Assembly (NCBI RefSeq): GCF_014925405.1
Contig: NZ_AQHJ01000035.1
Location: 434,001 to 498,000 of the forward strand
Source: Pseudoalteromonas ulvae UL12
Lineage (GTDB): Bacteria > Pseudomonadota > Gammaproteobacteria > Enterobacterales > Alteromonadaceae
Direction: 5' to 3'
DNA length: 64,000 nucleotides
Shown: positions 18,831 through 27,252 of the stretch, one piece after another
How the letters are laid out: every line of letters begins with the position of its first letter
Numbering within the stretch: the first letter of the stretch is position 1
Notes under the pieces: model-generated
Database searches by the model: none
The model's input: only the letters and a program-made list of their open reading frames with translations
Told to the model about the DNA's origin: nothing
Made by a program: the position numbers and the translations under genes

Positions 18831-19829
18831 ATGAAAAATAAAATACAATTTGTGTCACGAACCTTATTAGGTCGTGCAAGATCTAAATGGACTAATTTGC
18901 CGTCTGGCATTTATTGTTTTACTTATCATAGAATTGGCGACGCAAAACAATGTGATTTTGATGCAAATGTCTATTCATGCACAGCAAAGCGTTTTGAGCA
19001 GCATTTAATGTTTTATAAAAAACATTTTGAAGTTATCAATCAGCAACAACTTCAGCAATTACTTGAAAGTGATAAACCGTTAGAAAAGAAATATGCATTA
19101 ATTAGTTTCGATGATGGGTATATCGATAATTATAAATTGGCGTTCCCGATTTTACGAAAGCATGATTTAACCGCATTGTTTTTTATTACCACAGGGTATG
19201 TTAGTCAGCATAGAATACCGTGGTGGGATAAAATCGCATGGTTGATCAAAAAGTCAGAGTGTAAAAAATTATATTATCCAACAGATGCAAAGCCAGTAAA
19301 CTTAAGCCGTCGCAATAAAAATAAAGTTATCAATGATGTACTTAAACGCGTCAAAGCGGATAATCAAACTTCAATGGCAGACAAAATTGATTTATTAAGT
19401 GAACTGTTAGGTACACAGCTAAATGAGTCAATGAATGACATTCAGTTATTTATGAATTTTGAACAAGTCAAAGAGATGCATCAAGCAGGCATGGATATCG
19501 GAGCACATACAGTTAATCATTGTATTTTGTCGCACGAAGATAGCGCTACGCAGCAGATTGAATTAGCGCAAAGTAAAGCTGAATTAGAAACGCTTTTAGG
19601 CACTTGTGTTCCTTTACTTGCCTATCCTGTGGGCGCATTTAATTGTTATAACGATGACACCATCAAGTTAGCGCAAGAGCTTGGTTATCAAGTGGCATTT
19701 ACTTATGAAGAAGGGATTAATTTATCGCCTGCATCGAACCGTTTTGAGCTGTTACGATTCCCAATCGAAAATAATAAAAGTATCACACGGTTAAAATACG
19801 CATTATCGTATCCGAAAAATGTGCATTAA
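18831..19829 (+). CDS. Polysaccharide deacetylase family protein
   Basis: 332 residues. NodB-homology domain: YHRIGD near the N-terminus, ALISFDDGYIDNY (catalytic Asp and metal-binding Asp), then MDIGAHTVNHCILSH (metal-binding His pair H-x(3-4)-H) and YPVGAFN. Removes N- or O-acetyl groups from a cell-surface sugar polymer, or acts in exopolysaccharide synthesis. No signal peptide, so probably cytoplasmic or membrane-peripheral. Its stop overlaps the ATG of the FemAB-like gene by one base (TAATG), so the pair is coupled. Confidence 0.87.
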   Translation: MKNKIQFVSRTLLGRARSKWTNLPSGIYCFTYHRIGDAKQCDFDANVYSCTAKRFEQHLMFYKKHFEVINQQQLQQLLESDKPLEKKYALISFDDGYIDNYKLAFPILRKHDLTALFFITTGYVSQHRIPWWDKIAWLIKKSECKKLYYPTDAKPVNLSRRNKNKVINDVLKRVKADNQTSMADKIDLLSELLGTQLNESMNDIQLFMNFEQVKEMHQAGMDIGAHTVNHCILSHEDSATQQIELAQSKAELETLLGTCVPLLAYPVGAFNCYNDDTIKLAQELGYQVAFTYEEGINLSPASNRFELLRFPIENNKSITRLKYALSYPKNVH

Positions 19830-20941
19830 TGAGCAAAATGAACAGTATCGCTTTAAAAAAATATACACTAAAAAATGATCGCCCATTCATCATGGCATCA
19901 TGGCAAACGCTATTAGCAAATAGCGACCATAGCTATTTTCAATCTTTAGAATGGATGCATGCTTGGTTGACGCACTTGCCTGAGCATCAAGACTTAGATT
20001 TTTGGCTAATGACCAATCACAATGAGCCCTTAGCAGGCCTTGTTATTGGGACATGCTCGAGAAAATTTTTGGGTGTCAAACCATTAGTCAGAGCGGTTGT
20101 TCAAGGGGTGGGTCTTGAGGAGTTCGATCTCATTACTCCAGAATACACTGGGCTTGTTTATAATGACTTAGAGCAAGTTGATTTTGCGCTCTGGTCTGAC
20201 ACATTACTTAACCATTACCATGAAGTATTGCTACCTTACACCTCACCAGTACAATCGGTCAGGTGGATAAATCAAAAACAAGCACACTGTTTATATAATG
20301 AAGCCACTTATTATGCAGATTTGAACGCTTTTAAGGATGGAGAGTCCTTATTTTGGCAATCAATTAGTAAAAATACTAAGAAGCAGCTAAAAGCCTCATT
20401 GAATGCATATGAGAAAATGGGGTCATTAAACATTGAAGCAGCCAAAGATAAAACGCAGGCGAAAGAATTTTTGCATGAGCTGGGTAAATTGAGTTCACTT
20501 AAATGGGACTCAACGAATAAAAACGGCGCGTTTGATCAACAGCAATTTATTGTCTTTCATCAAAACCTGATTGAAAAATCATTTAATAACGGTCATCTAC
20601 AATTGTTGAAAGTCACTGCTGCAGAGCACGTGATTGGCTATTTATACAATTTTATCTATCAAGGTAGCGTGTATTTCTATCAGTGCGGATTTGTATATTT
20701 AGAGCAAAACAAATTTAGACCGGGTTTAGTGTGTCATTACCTTTGCATGCAATTAAATGCGAGCAAAGGCGCGTTGAATTATGATTTTTTGGCTGGCGAT
20801 AATCGCTATAAACAAAGTTTCGCAACCAAACAGGAGAACATGCCAACGCTATTATTACAGCGTAATAATTGGTATTTGAAATTGGAAAAAACGCTAATTT
20901 TATACCTTAAGCGACTGAAAAAATTCCAATTTAAACGTTAA
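19829..20941 (+). CDS. FemAB/CelD-like GNAT acyltransferase
   Basis: 370 residues. Matches the GNAT subfamily found in exopolysaccharide clusters (PF13480, CelD/BcsL type): FQSLEWMHAWL near the N-terminus, a central basic helix (SISKNTKKQLKASLNAYEK) and a C-terminal GNAT fold with IGYLYNFIYQGSVYFYQCGF and NYDFLAGDNRYKQSFAT. Probably transfers an acyl or aminoacyl group to a surface sugar. Coupled to the deacetylase upstream, so the two likely edit acylation of the same polymer. No glycosyltransferases are nearby. Confidence 0.8.
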   Translation: MSKMNSIALKKYTLKNDRPFIMASWQTLLANSDHSYFQSLEWMHAWLTHLPEHQDLDFWLMTNHNEPLAGLVIGTCSRKFLGVKPLVRAVVQGVGLEEFDLITPEYTGLVYNDLEQVDFALWSDTLLNHYHEVLLPYTSPVQSVRWINQKQAHCLYNEATYYADLNAFKDGESLFWQSISKNTKKQLKASLNAYEKMGSLNIEAAKDKTQAKEFLHELGKLSSLKWDSTNKNGAFDQQQFIVFHQNLIEKSFNNGHLQLLKVTAAEHVIGYLYNFIYQGSVYFYQCGFVYLEQNKFRPGLVCHYLCMQLNASKGALNYDFLAGDNRYKQSFATKQENMPTLLLQRNNWYLKLEKTLILYLKRLKKFQFKR

Positions 20942-21233
20942 TTAGGCTGCAAGGGTCCATTACCTGACTTAACTCACAAGTAGTCTGAGTATTTGGGTCG
21001 AATGATTGATCGTTGAGTAAGGTTTGATTAATAGTATTACAGAGTCTCATAATACGCTTTTTTGCTAAAGCTTGTATCACATAATAAATAATGAAATATG
21101 CTGGTTAATGAACCGCACTTTGCGGATTAAAAACAATGCTCTATTATACTGCTCAGTCTCTGGTATCTGCTTGTTTAATCGTATAATATCTGTACTTATC
21201 GTGGCTTGTTATTTGCAAATATAAAGGATTTAA

Positions 21234-21743
21234 ATGCATCAACGTTTTATCCAAAGTCGCCGGCAATTTATCGTTGAGCGTGGACGCCTGTATTTTGAGC
21301 ATTGCTTAGTATTGACTCTCGTGACATTTTTAATGAATGTGCTATTTGGTTACACGGTACAAACTAGCATGTTTATTTACCTCCCTATTTTAGCCATGGT
21401 TGTGATCAGTTTATGGCTAATTGTGTTTAATTCCGGCAGTGCAAAAGTGATTGAGCGTGGCTTGATATTGAGTGATAAAGGGAAATGTTTTATTAAATTT
21501 GGTCAGGAGCAACACATTTTGTGGCAGCACTTTGCGGGTTTTGAATTACAAGGTTGGCCAAAAACAGTGGTAATTTCGAGTACCAAGCTAGGTCAAGAAG
21601 CTATCACCTTTAGTAACAACACATTTTCACCTGAACAACGCCGCGTTATATTTGAGCAGCTACGCTTTAAACAAGCACAACTCACAAGTCAGACTCAAGA
21701 GCGACCATCTAAAGATCAAAATACGCATAATGAGCACGCATAA
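21234..21743 (+). CDS. Two-helix membrane protein, YcxB-like layout
   Basis: 169 residues, preceded by AAAGGA. Two membrane helices (LVLTLVTFLMNVLFGYTV and MFIYLPILAMVVISLWLIVF) followed by a soluble ~90-residue domain with WQHFAGFELQGW that looks like the PH-like domain of YcxB/YcxB-like proteins. Highly polar C-terminal tail. Function unknown. Followed 15 bp later by the VOC gene, likely the same transcript. Confidence 0.6.
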   Translation: MHQRFIQSRRQFIVERGRLYFEHCLVLTLVTFLMNVLFGYTVQTSMFIYLPILAMVVISLWLIVFNSGSAKVIERGLILSDKGKCFIKFGQEQHILWQHFAGFELQGWPKTVVISSTKLGQEAITFSNNTFSPEQRRVIFEQLRFKQAQLTSQTQERPSKDQNTHNEHA

Positions 21744-21758
21744 TTTAAAGGGATTGAA

Positions 21759-22142
21759 ATGTTAAGTGGTATTCATCATGTGGCGATTATTTGTTCAGAC
21801 TATCCACGCTCGAAATCGTTTTATTGTGATACGCTAGGTCTAGCCATTATTAACGAACAATACCGCGCAAGTCGTGATTCGTACAAACTGGATCTCGCAC
21901 TTCCTGACGGTGGACAACTTGAGTTATTTTCATTTCCTGACCCACCTCAAAGGCACTCAAATCCAGAAGCACAAGGATTGCGTCATCTGGCCTTTGTGGT
22001 TGAATCAATAGAAACAGCGGTTGCTTCACTAAACGCTAAAGGAGTCGATGTTGAGCCGATCCGAGTGGATGAATTGACCGGCAAACGATTTACATTTTTT
22101 AGAGATCCCGATAACTTACCCCTTGAATTGTATGAACAGTAA
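21759..22142 (+). CDS. VOC family protein, YaeR/GloA2-like
   Basis: 127 residues, single glyoxalase/bleomycin-resistance domain. His7 in GIHHVAII, Glu in GGQLELFSF, His in GLRHLAFVV and Glu in NLPLELYEQ match the four metal ligands of YaeR-type metalloenzymes. A lyase or isomerase reaction on a small molecule is expected but its substrate is not established. Short 3' neighbour at 22181 is likely co-transcribed. Confidence 0.85.
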   Translation: MLSGIHHVAIICSDYPRSKSFYCDTLGLAIINEQYRASRDSYKLDLALPDGGQLELFSFPDPPQRHSNPEAQGLRHLAFVVESIETAVASLNAKGVDVEPIRVDELTGKRFTFFRDPDNLPLELYEQ

Positions 22143-22180
22143 TTCAAGGGCACATGATCAGTCATAAAAAGGACAGCAAA

Positions 22181-22483
22181 ATGGATGATAACACTAAGCA
22201 GCAATTAATTGCGCAAAGCTGGCAAATACACAGTGAGGTTGAGCAAGCATATCGCGCCCATCCAGCCAGTGACCATGATCCACTTTGGCTTGAAAAACAA
22301 CGCCTACTATTAGCTGATATGGCGATGCATTTACTGCAAACCGCTCTTGGCACACAAGCATTGAATCAAGACGCACTACGAAATAACTTGCATGCTATTT
22401 TGACAGTCAGCGATGCTTTTTTACCACACGCTAAATTAAAACAAGCCACTGCACATTTATATCAAGACTCGCTGGACAATTAA
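22181..22483 (+). CDS. Small helical protein, unknown
   Basis: 100 residues from ATG 22181, chosen over 22154 because AAAGGA precedes it at 7 bases. All-helical, no signal peptide, no membrane segment, with WLEKQRLLLADMAMHLLQTAL and DALRNNLHAILTVSDAFLPHA. No family recognised. Follows the VOC gene closely. Confidence 0.6.
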   Translation: MDDNTKQQLIAQSWQIHSEVEQAYRAHPASDHDPLWLEKQRLLLADMAMHLLQTALGTQALNQDALRNNLHAILTVSDAFLPHAKLKQATAHLYQDSLDN

Positions 22484-22497
22484 GTTAACGGCTCGGT

Positions 22498-23397
22498 TTA
22501 TCTGATCAACATGGGGCAATGCTTAGGCAGTACGAGCGCAATTTCAAGTGGGCAGACCTTAAAGTGAATATCGGTGACTGAGATAGGTTCGCCATCTAAA
22601 TTCATTGGCATAGCATCGTCACTTTGCCAATGTGCCTCACTAACTTGATGGCGTTGCACAAAATCTCCAGAGCAATTCGGGTCGCTTAACTCGTTTATCA
22701 CAGTGCTAATTGCAGCAGCTGGAAAGGCATGCAGTGCCACTAATTCTATTTTTCCATCATTGATATATGACTTGGCTGACAGGACTTGCCCTCCACCTGC
22801 TTGGCGGCCATTGCATAACGCACCGACGAGCACACTTTGTTCAATACGTTTTTCATCAAATGATACGGTCCCATTAAAGGGTTTAAAATCGAGTGCTTGG
22901 ATTAAGCCAGTTAAAGTGTAAGCTCCGCCCCCTAAAAAATTTTTCAGCGCCGGCGGGGTTGTCGCGGTGACTTGTGCCCCAAACCCTGCAGTGGCAATGT
23001 TGAGGACATATTGCTGATTGGCTTTGATTAAATCGATTGAAGTCGATTGCCCTTCTGCCGCAAGCACAAGTGCTTCAAGTGCTGATCGAGTTGGGATCTC
23101 ACATGCGGTCGCGAAATCATTGGCAGTACCAAGCGGTAAAATAGCTAACTCTGGGCGCTGATCTTTGGGGTGCTGCATTAAGGCATTCACCGCTTCATTC
23201 ACGGTTCCATCGCCTCCGCCTGCAATAATGCGCGAGCAACGATCTTTCACTGCTTCTGCGACAAAGCGGGCAATATCGCCACCTTCCCAAGTGACTCTGA
23301 CCTCGAGATCCCATCCTTGTTCACGTAATTGCATCACGGCATCACGCACGTTCGGTTGTGATGCTTTTTTGCCATTCAGTAATAGGCGAAGTTTCAT
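22498..23397 (-). CDS. yegS: Lipid kinase YegS
   Basis: 299 residues from ATG 23397 (AAGGA upstream), the same length as E. coli YegS. Diacylglycerol-kinase-like fold: RLLLNGKKA at the start, IIAGGGDGTVNEAVNALM (ATP/GGDGT motif), LPLGTANDFA, then SIDLIKANQQYVLNIATAGFGAQV. Phosphorylates a membrane lipid (phosphatidylglycerol in vitro for E. coli). A longer frame from 23463 has no good start. Convergent with the small gene upstream. Confidence 0.93.
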   Translation of the reverse strand: MKLRLLLNGKKASQPNVRDAVMQLREQGWDLEVRVTWEGGDIARFVAEAVKDRCSRIIAGGGDGTVNEAVNALMQHPKDQRPELAILPLGTANDFATACEIPTRSALEALVLAAEGQSTSIDLIKANQQYVLNIATAGFGAQVTATTPPALKNFLGGGAYTLTGLIQALDFKPFNGTVSFDEKRIEQSVLVGALCNGRQAGGGQVLSAKSYINDGKIELVALHAFPAAAISTVINELSDPNCSGDFVQRHQVSEAHWQSDDAMPMNLDGEPISVTDIHFKVCPLEIALVLPKHCPMLIR

Positions 23398-23483
23398 TGT
23401 ATGTTCCTTATAGGAGGGCGTGTTTAAACTGGATACCTCATTGATACTAAATAATCGTAACATTTACATGGTACTACGCAATG

Positions 23484-24083
23484 TTAAACCGAGATCGCAA
23501 GCTGCACTTTTTGTTTCAGTGCAGGTAAAATTACCAGTTCAAACCAGGGGTTCTTTTTTAACCAAATGTTATTACGAGGACTGGGATGGGGCAAGATCAG
23601 CGTAGTCTCATCAAGGGCTTGTTGGCGCACTTGTTCGGTGAGGGATCCTTTATGCGCACCAACGTGGTAGGCAAGGGCATATTGACCTATTACCAGCGTG
23701 AGCGATAGCTGGGATAGTTGCTTCAGCAGGGGGCGGCGCCATGTTGTGGCACACTCTTTATATGGTGGATTATCGCCGGACGGTCCTTTGCCGGGGTAGC
23801 AAAAACCCATCGGCAAAATGGCTAACAACTGAGGATCATAAAATTGAGCGGGGCTTAAGCCTAACCAGTCTCGGAGTCGGTCGCCACTGGCATCATCAAA
23901 CGGTCGCCCTGATTGATGAGCACGAAGACCGGGTGCTTGTCCTGCAATTAAAATCCGTGCTGCAGGATTGAATTGAATGATCGGCTTAGGCGCTAAGGGC
24001 AAGTGCGGCGCACACATTTGGCACGTCATAATGTCCTCATGTAACTCTGCCGATGCATGGGTGAAACCAATTAGCTTGTTCAT
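23484..24083 (-). CDS. Uracil-DNA glycosylase superfamily protein
   Basis: 199 residues. UDG-fold marks: ILIAGQAPGLRAHQSGRPFDD (GQAPG motif 1, similar to family 4/5 GE/QAPG), SPAQFYDPQLLAILPMGFCYPGKG, and the C-terminal LILPHPSPRNNIWLKKNPWF (HPSPRN, motif 2). CQMCAPHLP at the start has only two Cys, so the four-Cys iron-sulfur cluster of family 4 is not evident. Known as the conserved uracil-DNA glycosylase-like family of gammaproteobacteria; activity on uracil is not proven. Six bases after the cupin gene stop, so probably the same operon. Confidence 0.85.
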   Translation of the reverse strand: MNKLIGFTHASAELHEDIMTCQMCAPHLPLAPKPIIQFNPAARILIAGQAPGLRAHQSGRPFDDASGDRLRDWLGLSPAQFYDPQLLAILPMGFCYPGKGPSGDNPPYKECATTWRRPLLKQLSQLSLTLVIGQYALAYHVGAHKGSLTEQVRQQALDETTLILPHPSPRNNIWLKKNPWFELVILPALKQKVQLAISV

Positions 24084-24089
24084 GAGAAT

Positions 24090-24749
24090 TTACTGAGTAC
24101 CCAAGTGCCCGACCTTGACTAAAATCACGGTCTCCTGTTCAACAAATGGCTGATGCTCGCTCATGTGTGGGCTGCGCAGCCAAGTGCCGGCCGGGTAGTG
24201 GCCATATTCGTCACAAAAAGTCCCACTTAAGACCAATATTTCTTCCCCACCAAAATGGCGATGAGGCACAAACTTCTCACCCGCAGGCCATTTAACTAAC
24301 GCAGTATGTTCGACATCGTGTTGATGCAATTGCATGACTTTTAGATTGCCTTGACCTGTTTGCCAGATGGCTTGTTGCGTGTTAATGCACACTTGAGTGG
24401 TGTCATCGGGTAAAAATTGATTGAGCTTTACAAATAAGGTACAGCCATTTTTACTAAATGGCTGGTGACGACTGCCTGGTGGATTACGGATATACGTACC
24501 TGCAGGGTAGTCGCCGTGTTCGTCGCTAAATACTCCGTCAATGACATAAATTTCTTCGCCCATCGGGTGGAGATGAGGGCTGAAATGCGATCCTGCTTCA
24601 TAGCGCACAATGCTCGTTGCATGGCCGCTTTCGGCGTGTTCACGTGACAATACTTTGCGCGTCACCCCAGGAAGTGGGCTGGGCTGCCAAGGTTGATGTT
24701 GACTACGGATCACCACTTTTTGACTCATATCCAAATTAATATGCTGCAT
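24090..24749 (-). CDS. Double-cupin protein, ChrR-like
   Basis: 219 residues made of two similar cupin domains. Repeat 1: HLHPMGEEIYVIDGVFSDEHGDYPAG; repeat 2: HRHFGGEEILVLSGTFCDEYGHYPAG (quoted in part), each ending in SRHQPF or SEHQPF. His and Glu residues match ChrR cupin metal ligands. It lacks the N-terminal anti-sigma domain of ChrR, so a role as metal-binding enzyme or sensor is more likely than sigma control. Shares a short operon with the UDG-like gene. Confidence 0.83.
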   Translation of the reverse strand: MQHINLDMSQKVVIRSQHQPWQPSPLPGVTRKVLSREHAESGHATSIVRYEAGSHFSPHLHPMGEEIYVIDGVFSDEHGDYPAGTYIRNPPGSRHQPFSKNGCTLFVKLNQFLPDDTTQVCINTQQAIWQTGQGNLKVMQLHQHDVEHTALVKWPAGEKFVPHRHFGGEEILVLSGTFCDEYGHYPAGTWLRSPHMSEHQPFVEQETVILVKVGHLGTQ

Positions 24750-24836
24750 AAATACCTGTGTTTACTGTCGAGTGGCCGTTTAGGATTATACGGCCATTTT
24801 TGAATCATATACGTCTGTAATATTGGACAAGTTTAG

Positions 24837-25598
24837 TTAATTTCGTCCTGCCATCACACCACCATCAACATCCCAAATAGCACCAGTGACCCAGCTTGCT
24901 TCATCTCTCAGTAAAAAGCGAATACTATTGGCTATATCTGAGCTGTGACCGATGCGGCCAATTGGATGGAAACTATCGAATGATGATAGCGCATCATCCA
25001 GTTGTTGCTCGTCAATGAAACTATGATAAATAGGGGTTTTCACAACAGCTGGTGAAATCGCATTGACACGAATGTTGTATTCAGCGAGTTCCATCGCCAT
25101 ATGTTGGGTTAAGGCATGGAGCCCCGCTTTGGCCATCGAATAGGCGCTTGAAGGGGTGGCTTTGATCGCTTGTTTTGCCCACATAGAGCCAATATTAACC
25201 ACACTGCCTCCTCCATGTCGCTGCATTGATTGAGTCACAACTTGACTGAGGTAAAACGTCGCCCAGTTTAGCGCCATATAACGTTGGTAATCCGCTTGGC
25301 TATGGTCCAAAAAAGCTGTGGGTTTAAAGTAACCAGCAGCATTGACAAGATAATTGATCGGATAGTGAGAGAGTTGCTCGGCCAATCGTTCAAGATCGGC
25401 TTGCTGGTATAAATCAGCTTGTAACGCTACCACCTCAGTATAGGGGCTTAATTTGTCAGCTGCGGCGTTTAATTTATCTGAATTATTGCCCACAATAATG
25501 AGCTTTACTTTTTCATTGGCAAGGCGCTCTGCTGTCGCCAGTCCCATCCCACTCGTCCCACCAATAATTAATGCATAGCCAGAATATTGAAAGTTCAT
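24837..25598 (-). CDS. Short-chain dehydrogenase/reductase
   Basis: 253 residues. Rossmann motif [11 protein letters not shown] (variant of TGxxxGxG), NAAG at the end of strand 4, catalytic Ser in VNIGSMW and SAYSMAKA (Tyr-x-x-x-Lys), then [12 protein letters not shown](P)-dependent oxidoreductase of an unknown alcohol or carbonyl. Divergent from an HxlR-type regulator with 130 bp between them carrying a direct repeat, so it is the probable target of that regulator. Confidence 0.9.
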   Translation of the reverse strand: MNFQYSGYALIIGGTSGMGLATAERLANEKVKLIIVGNNSDKLNAAADKLSPYTEVVALQADLYQQADLERLAEQLSHYPINYLVNAAGYFKPTAFLDHSQADYQRYMALNWATFYLSQVVTQSMQRHGGGSVVNIGSMWAKQAIKATPSSAYSMAKAGLHALTQHMAMELAEYNIRVNAISPAVVKTPIYHSFIDEQQLDDALSSFDSFHPIGRIGHSSDIANSIRFLLRDEASWVTGAIWDVDGGVMAGRN

Positions 25599-25689
25599 AA
25601 TAATACCTTATTGTTAATCGTTAAATCGTGGCATTGTTTGCCGTTTAGCTGTGGTAATCTTATGCACATTACAGACAACAAAATAGTAA

Positions 25690-25722
25690 GCACAAATTGG
25701 TACTCTAGGCACAAATTGGTAC
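25690..25722. promoter_or_regulatory. Tandem GCACAAATTGGTAC repeats, likely HxlR operators
   Basis: GCACAAATTGGTAC occurs at 25690-25703 and again at 25709-25722, 19 bp apart, about two helical turns. The second ends 6 bp before the regulator ATG, where a ribosome binding site would be expected. Location between the divergent SDR and HxlR genes suggests autoregulation and control of the SDR. Confidence 0.6.
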
Positions 25723-25728
25723 ATCTTT

Positions 25729-26097
25729 ATGAATAATAACGATAAAAAAATTACGAGAATTCAGGGCCCAAGCGAAAGTGCGCGGATGGTCGAGACGATA
25801 ATTGGCTGTAAATGGTCGTTGACCGTTTATCAATTACTGGCACATGCTATTAATCGTCCGGGAGAAATGGTGCGTGCTGTCGATGGCTTAACCACCAAAG
25901 TGTTGAATCAATGTTTAAAACGCAATGTCGACTTTGGTATTCTTGAGAAACACGTTTTTGCTGAAGTGCCGCCGAGAGTTGAATATCAAGTGACGCCTTT
26001 TGGTCAGCAATTTATAGCGGTGTTGGATTCACTTGAGCAGTTACAACACGCAATCAGCGAGCAAAATCAACTATCAGAGCCAACCCATGTTAAATAA
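25729..26097 (+). CDS. HxlR family transcriptional regulator
   Basis: 122 residues. Winged-helix DNA-binding protein with the family pattern C-KW: IIGCKWSLTVYQLL, then VDGLTTKVLNQCLKRN (recognition helix), and the wing VPPRVEYQVTPFGQQF. Cys27 corresponds to the conserved cysteine that senses quinones, aldehydes or oxidants in YodB/HypR/QorR relatives. No Shine-Dalgarno precedes the ATG, so the mRNA may be leaderless or the start weak. Overlaps the following gene by 11 bp. Confidence 0.87.
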   Translation: MNNNDKKITRIQGPSESARMVETIIGCKWSLTVYQLLAHAINRPGEMVRAVDGLTTKVLNQCLKRNVDFGILEKHVFAEVPPRVEYQVTPFGQQFIAVLDSLEQLQHAISEQNQLSEPTHVK

Positions 26098-26572
26098 ACA
26101 CACGTTAGTGGCTGACATTATCCGTGCGTTAACTGAGTTACACGCTATAGCAAAAGAAGGGGCCGACAACGCGCACGCAGGGGCGATTGATGAGCAAAGT
26201 GTCGCTGAAACACAATATGATACTTTAGGCCTTGAATCGGCCTACTTAGCTGAAGGGCTTGGGCGGCGTGTGTTGATGTATCAGCAAGAAATTCATGCCT
26301 ATCAACAGTTATTATTACGTGATTTTACCGCCGATGACGCCATTAAAGTCGGCGCATATATTGTCATTAGTAATGATGAAGGGCTTAAACGGTCGTTATT
26401 TTTTGGCCCGTGCAGTGGCGGTCTGCAAGTTGCAGTAGACCAGATTCAACTAAGTGTGATTACCCGAGAATCGCCGTTAGGCAGTGCATTATTAGATAAA
26501 TATCTCGATGACGAAGTGACCCTGAAATTGATGGGCAAAAGCCAAACGTGGACGATAGACACTGTGTGTTAG
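26087..26572 (+). CDS. GreA/GreB-like C-terminal domain protein
   Basis: 161 residues from ATG 26087, which overlaps the regulator stop; the earlier frame start at 26033 lies inside hxlR. Residues 1-75 form a helical part (DIIRALTELHAIAKEGAD, AYLAEGLGRRVLMYQQEI) and residues 80-160 a GreA/Rnk-like FKBP-fold domain (DAIKVGAYIVISND, GGLQVAVDQIQLSVITRESPLG (first 20 residues typical), LLDKYLDDEVTLKL). SPLGSALL resembles the SP(I/L)G-AL-GK signature of GreA/B. Probably binds RNA polymerase in the secondary channel. The N-terminal coiled coil is shorter than in GreA. Confidence 0.75.
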   Translation: MLNKHTLVADIIRALTELHAIAKEGADNAHAGAIDEQSVAETQYDTLGLESAYLAEGLGRRVLMYQQEIHAYQQLLLRDFTADDAIKVGAYIVISNDEGLKRSLFFGPCSGGLQVAVDQIQLSVITRESPLGSALLDKYLDDEVTLKLMGKSQTWTIDTVC

Positions 26573-26589
26573 TTAAAATAGTGTGTAAG

Positions 26590-26985
26590 TTAAAAATATT
26601 GCAGCAAGGAATCCATAAAACCCAATTTGCTCGGCTGCGCGGTAATTTTGTCGATAACATATTGTTGTTTAGATAAACTCAAATACACGAACACTTGGTG
26701 AGGTTCGTTGCGTAATATCGCGTCAAATTCCACAATGCATTCTTGACCATCGCACTGGCTTTTCATTTGTTCACGAGTTGGCGAGAGATCTTGATAAAAT
26801 GCGCAAATAAACGCCATCATCACTTGCCAAGGTTGCTCATTGGGGTTGCGCCACAATTTATGGGCGGCTTCTAATTCATCGGCTTGTAACAGTGCTTGGT
26901 GGTCAAGCACTGTCTGCTTTGGATCCGCAGCCATGCAGAAAAATGGCACCAAAATCAACATAAAGAAAAAGCATCGGCTAGGCAT
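26590..26985 (-). CDS. Small periplasmic protein, unknown
   Basis: 131 residues, signal peptide cleaved near FFCMAAD. Mature domain of ~110 residues, helical with two cysteines in SQCDGQECIVEF that could form a disulfide. No family recognised. Stands convergent with the GreA/B-like gene, 18 bp away. Confidence 0.65.
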   Translation of the reverse strand: MPSRCFFFMLILVPFFCMAADPKQTVLDHQALLQADELEAAHKLWRNPNEQPWQVMMAFICAFYQDLSPTREQMKSQCDGQECIVEFDAILRNEPHQVFVYLSLSKQQYVIDKITAQPSKLGFMDSLLQYF

Positions 26986-27252
26986 ACATCAAACCCTTGT
27001 AATTATTGATGTCTTTTTATCATGTTTAGTTTTGGATCACGTGTACCAATTTCCTATTAGGTAGTCGATTTTAGTATATAGAGAGCGAAAGATTGAAACG
27101 GGTATCACGTTCTACTCTGTTGCAAACCATCTTGAAACAATTGCTTGCATTTATAACCTTCTGTTTGGTCCAAAAGCGCTTATCAATTGCAAATGAGTGT
27201 GATTAGATAAAGCTGGAATGAATAACTATTAAAAATTAAATAACAACAAGGA

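Noticed and set aside
20931..21080. Minus-strand GTG frame of 49 codons ending in DPCSLINV
   Set aside because: Looks somewhat protein-like but has a weak start, overlaps the acyltransferase 3' end and has no known relatives.
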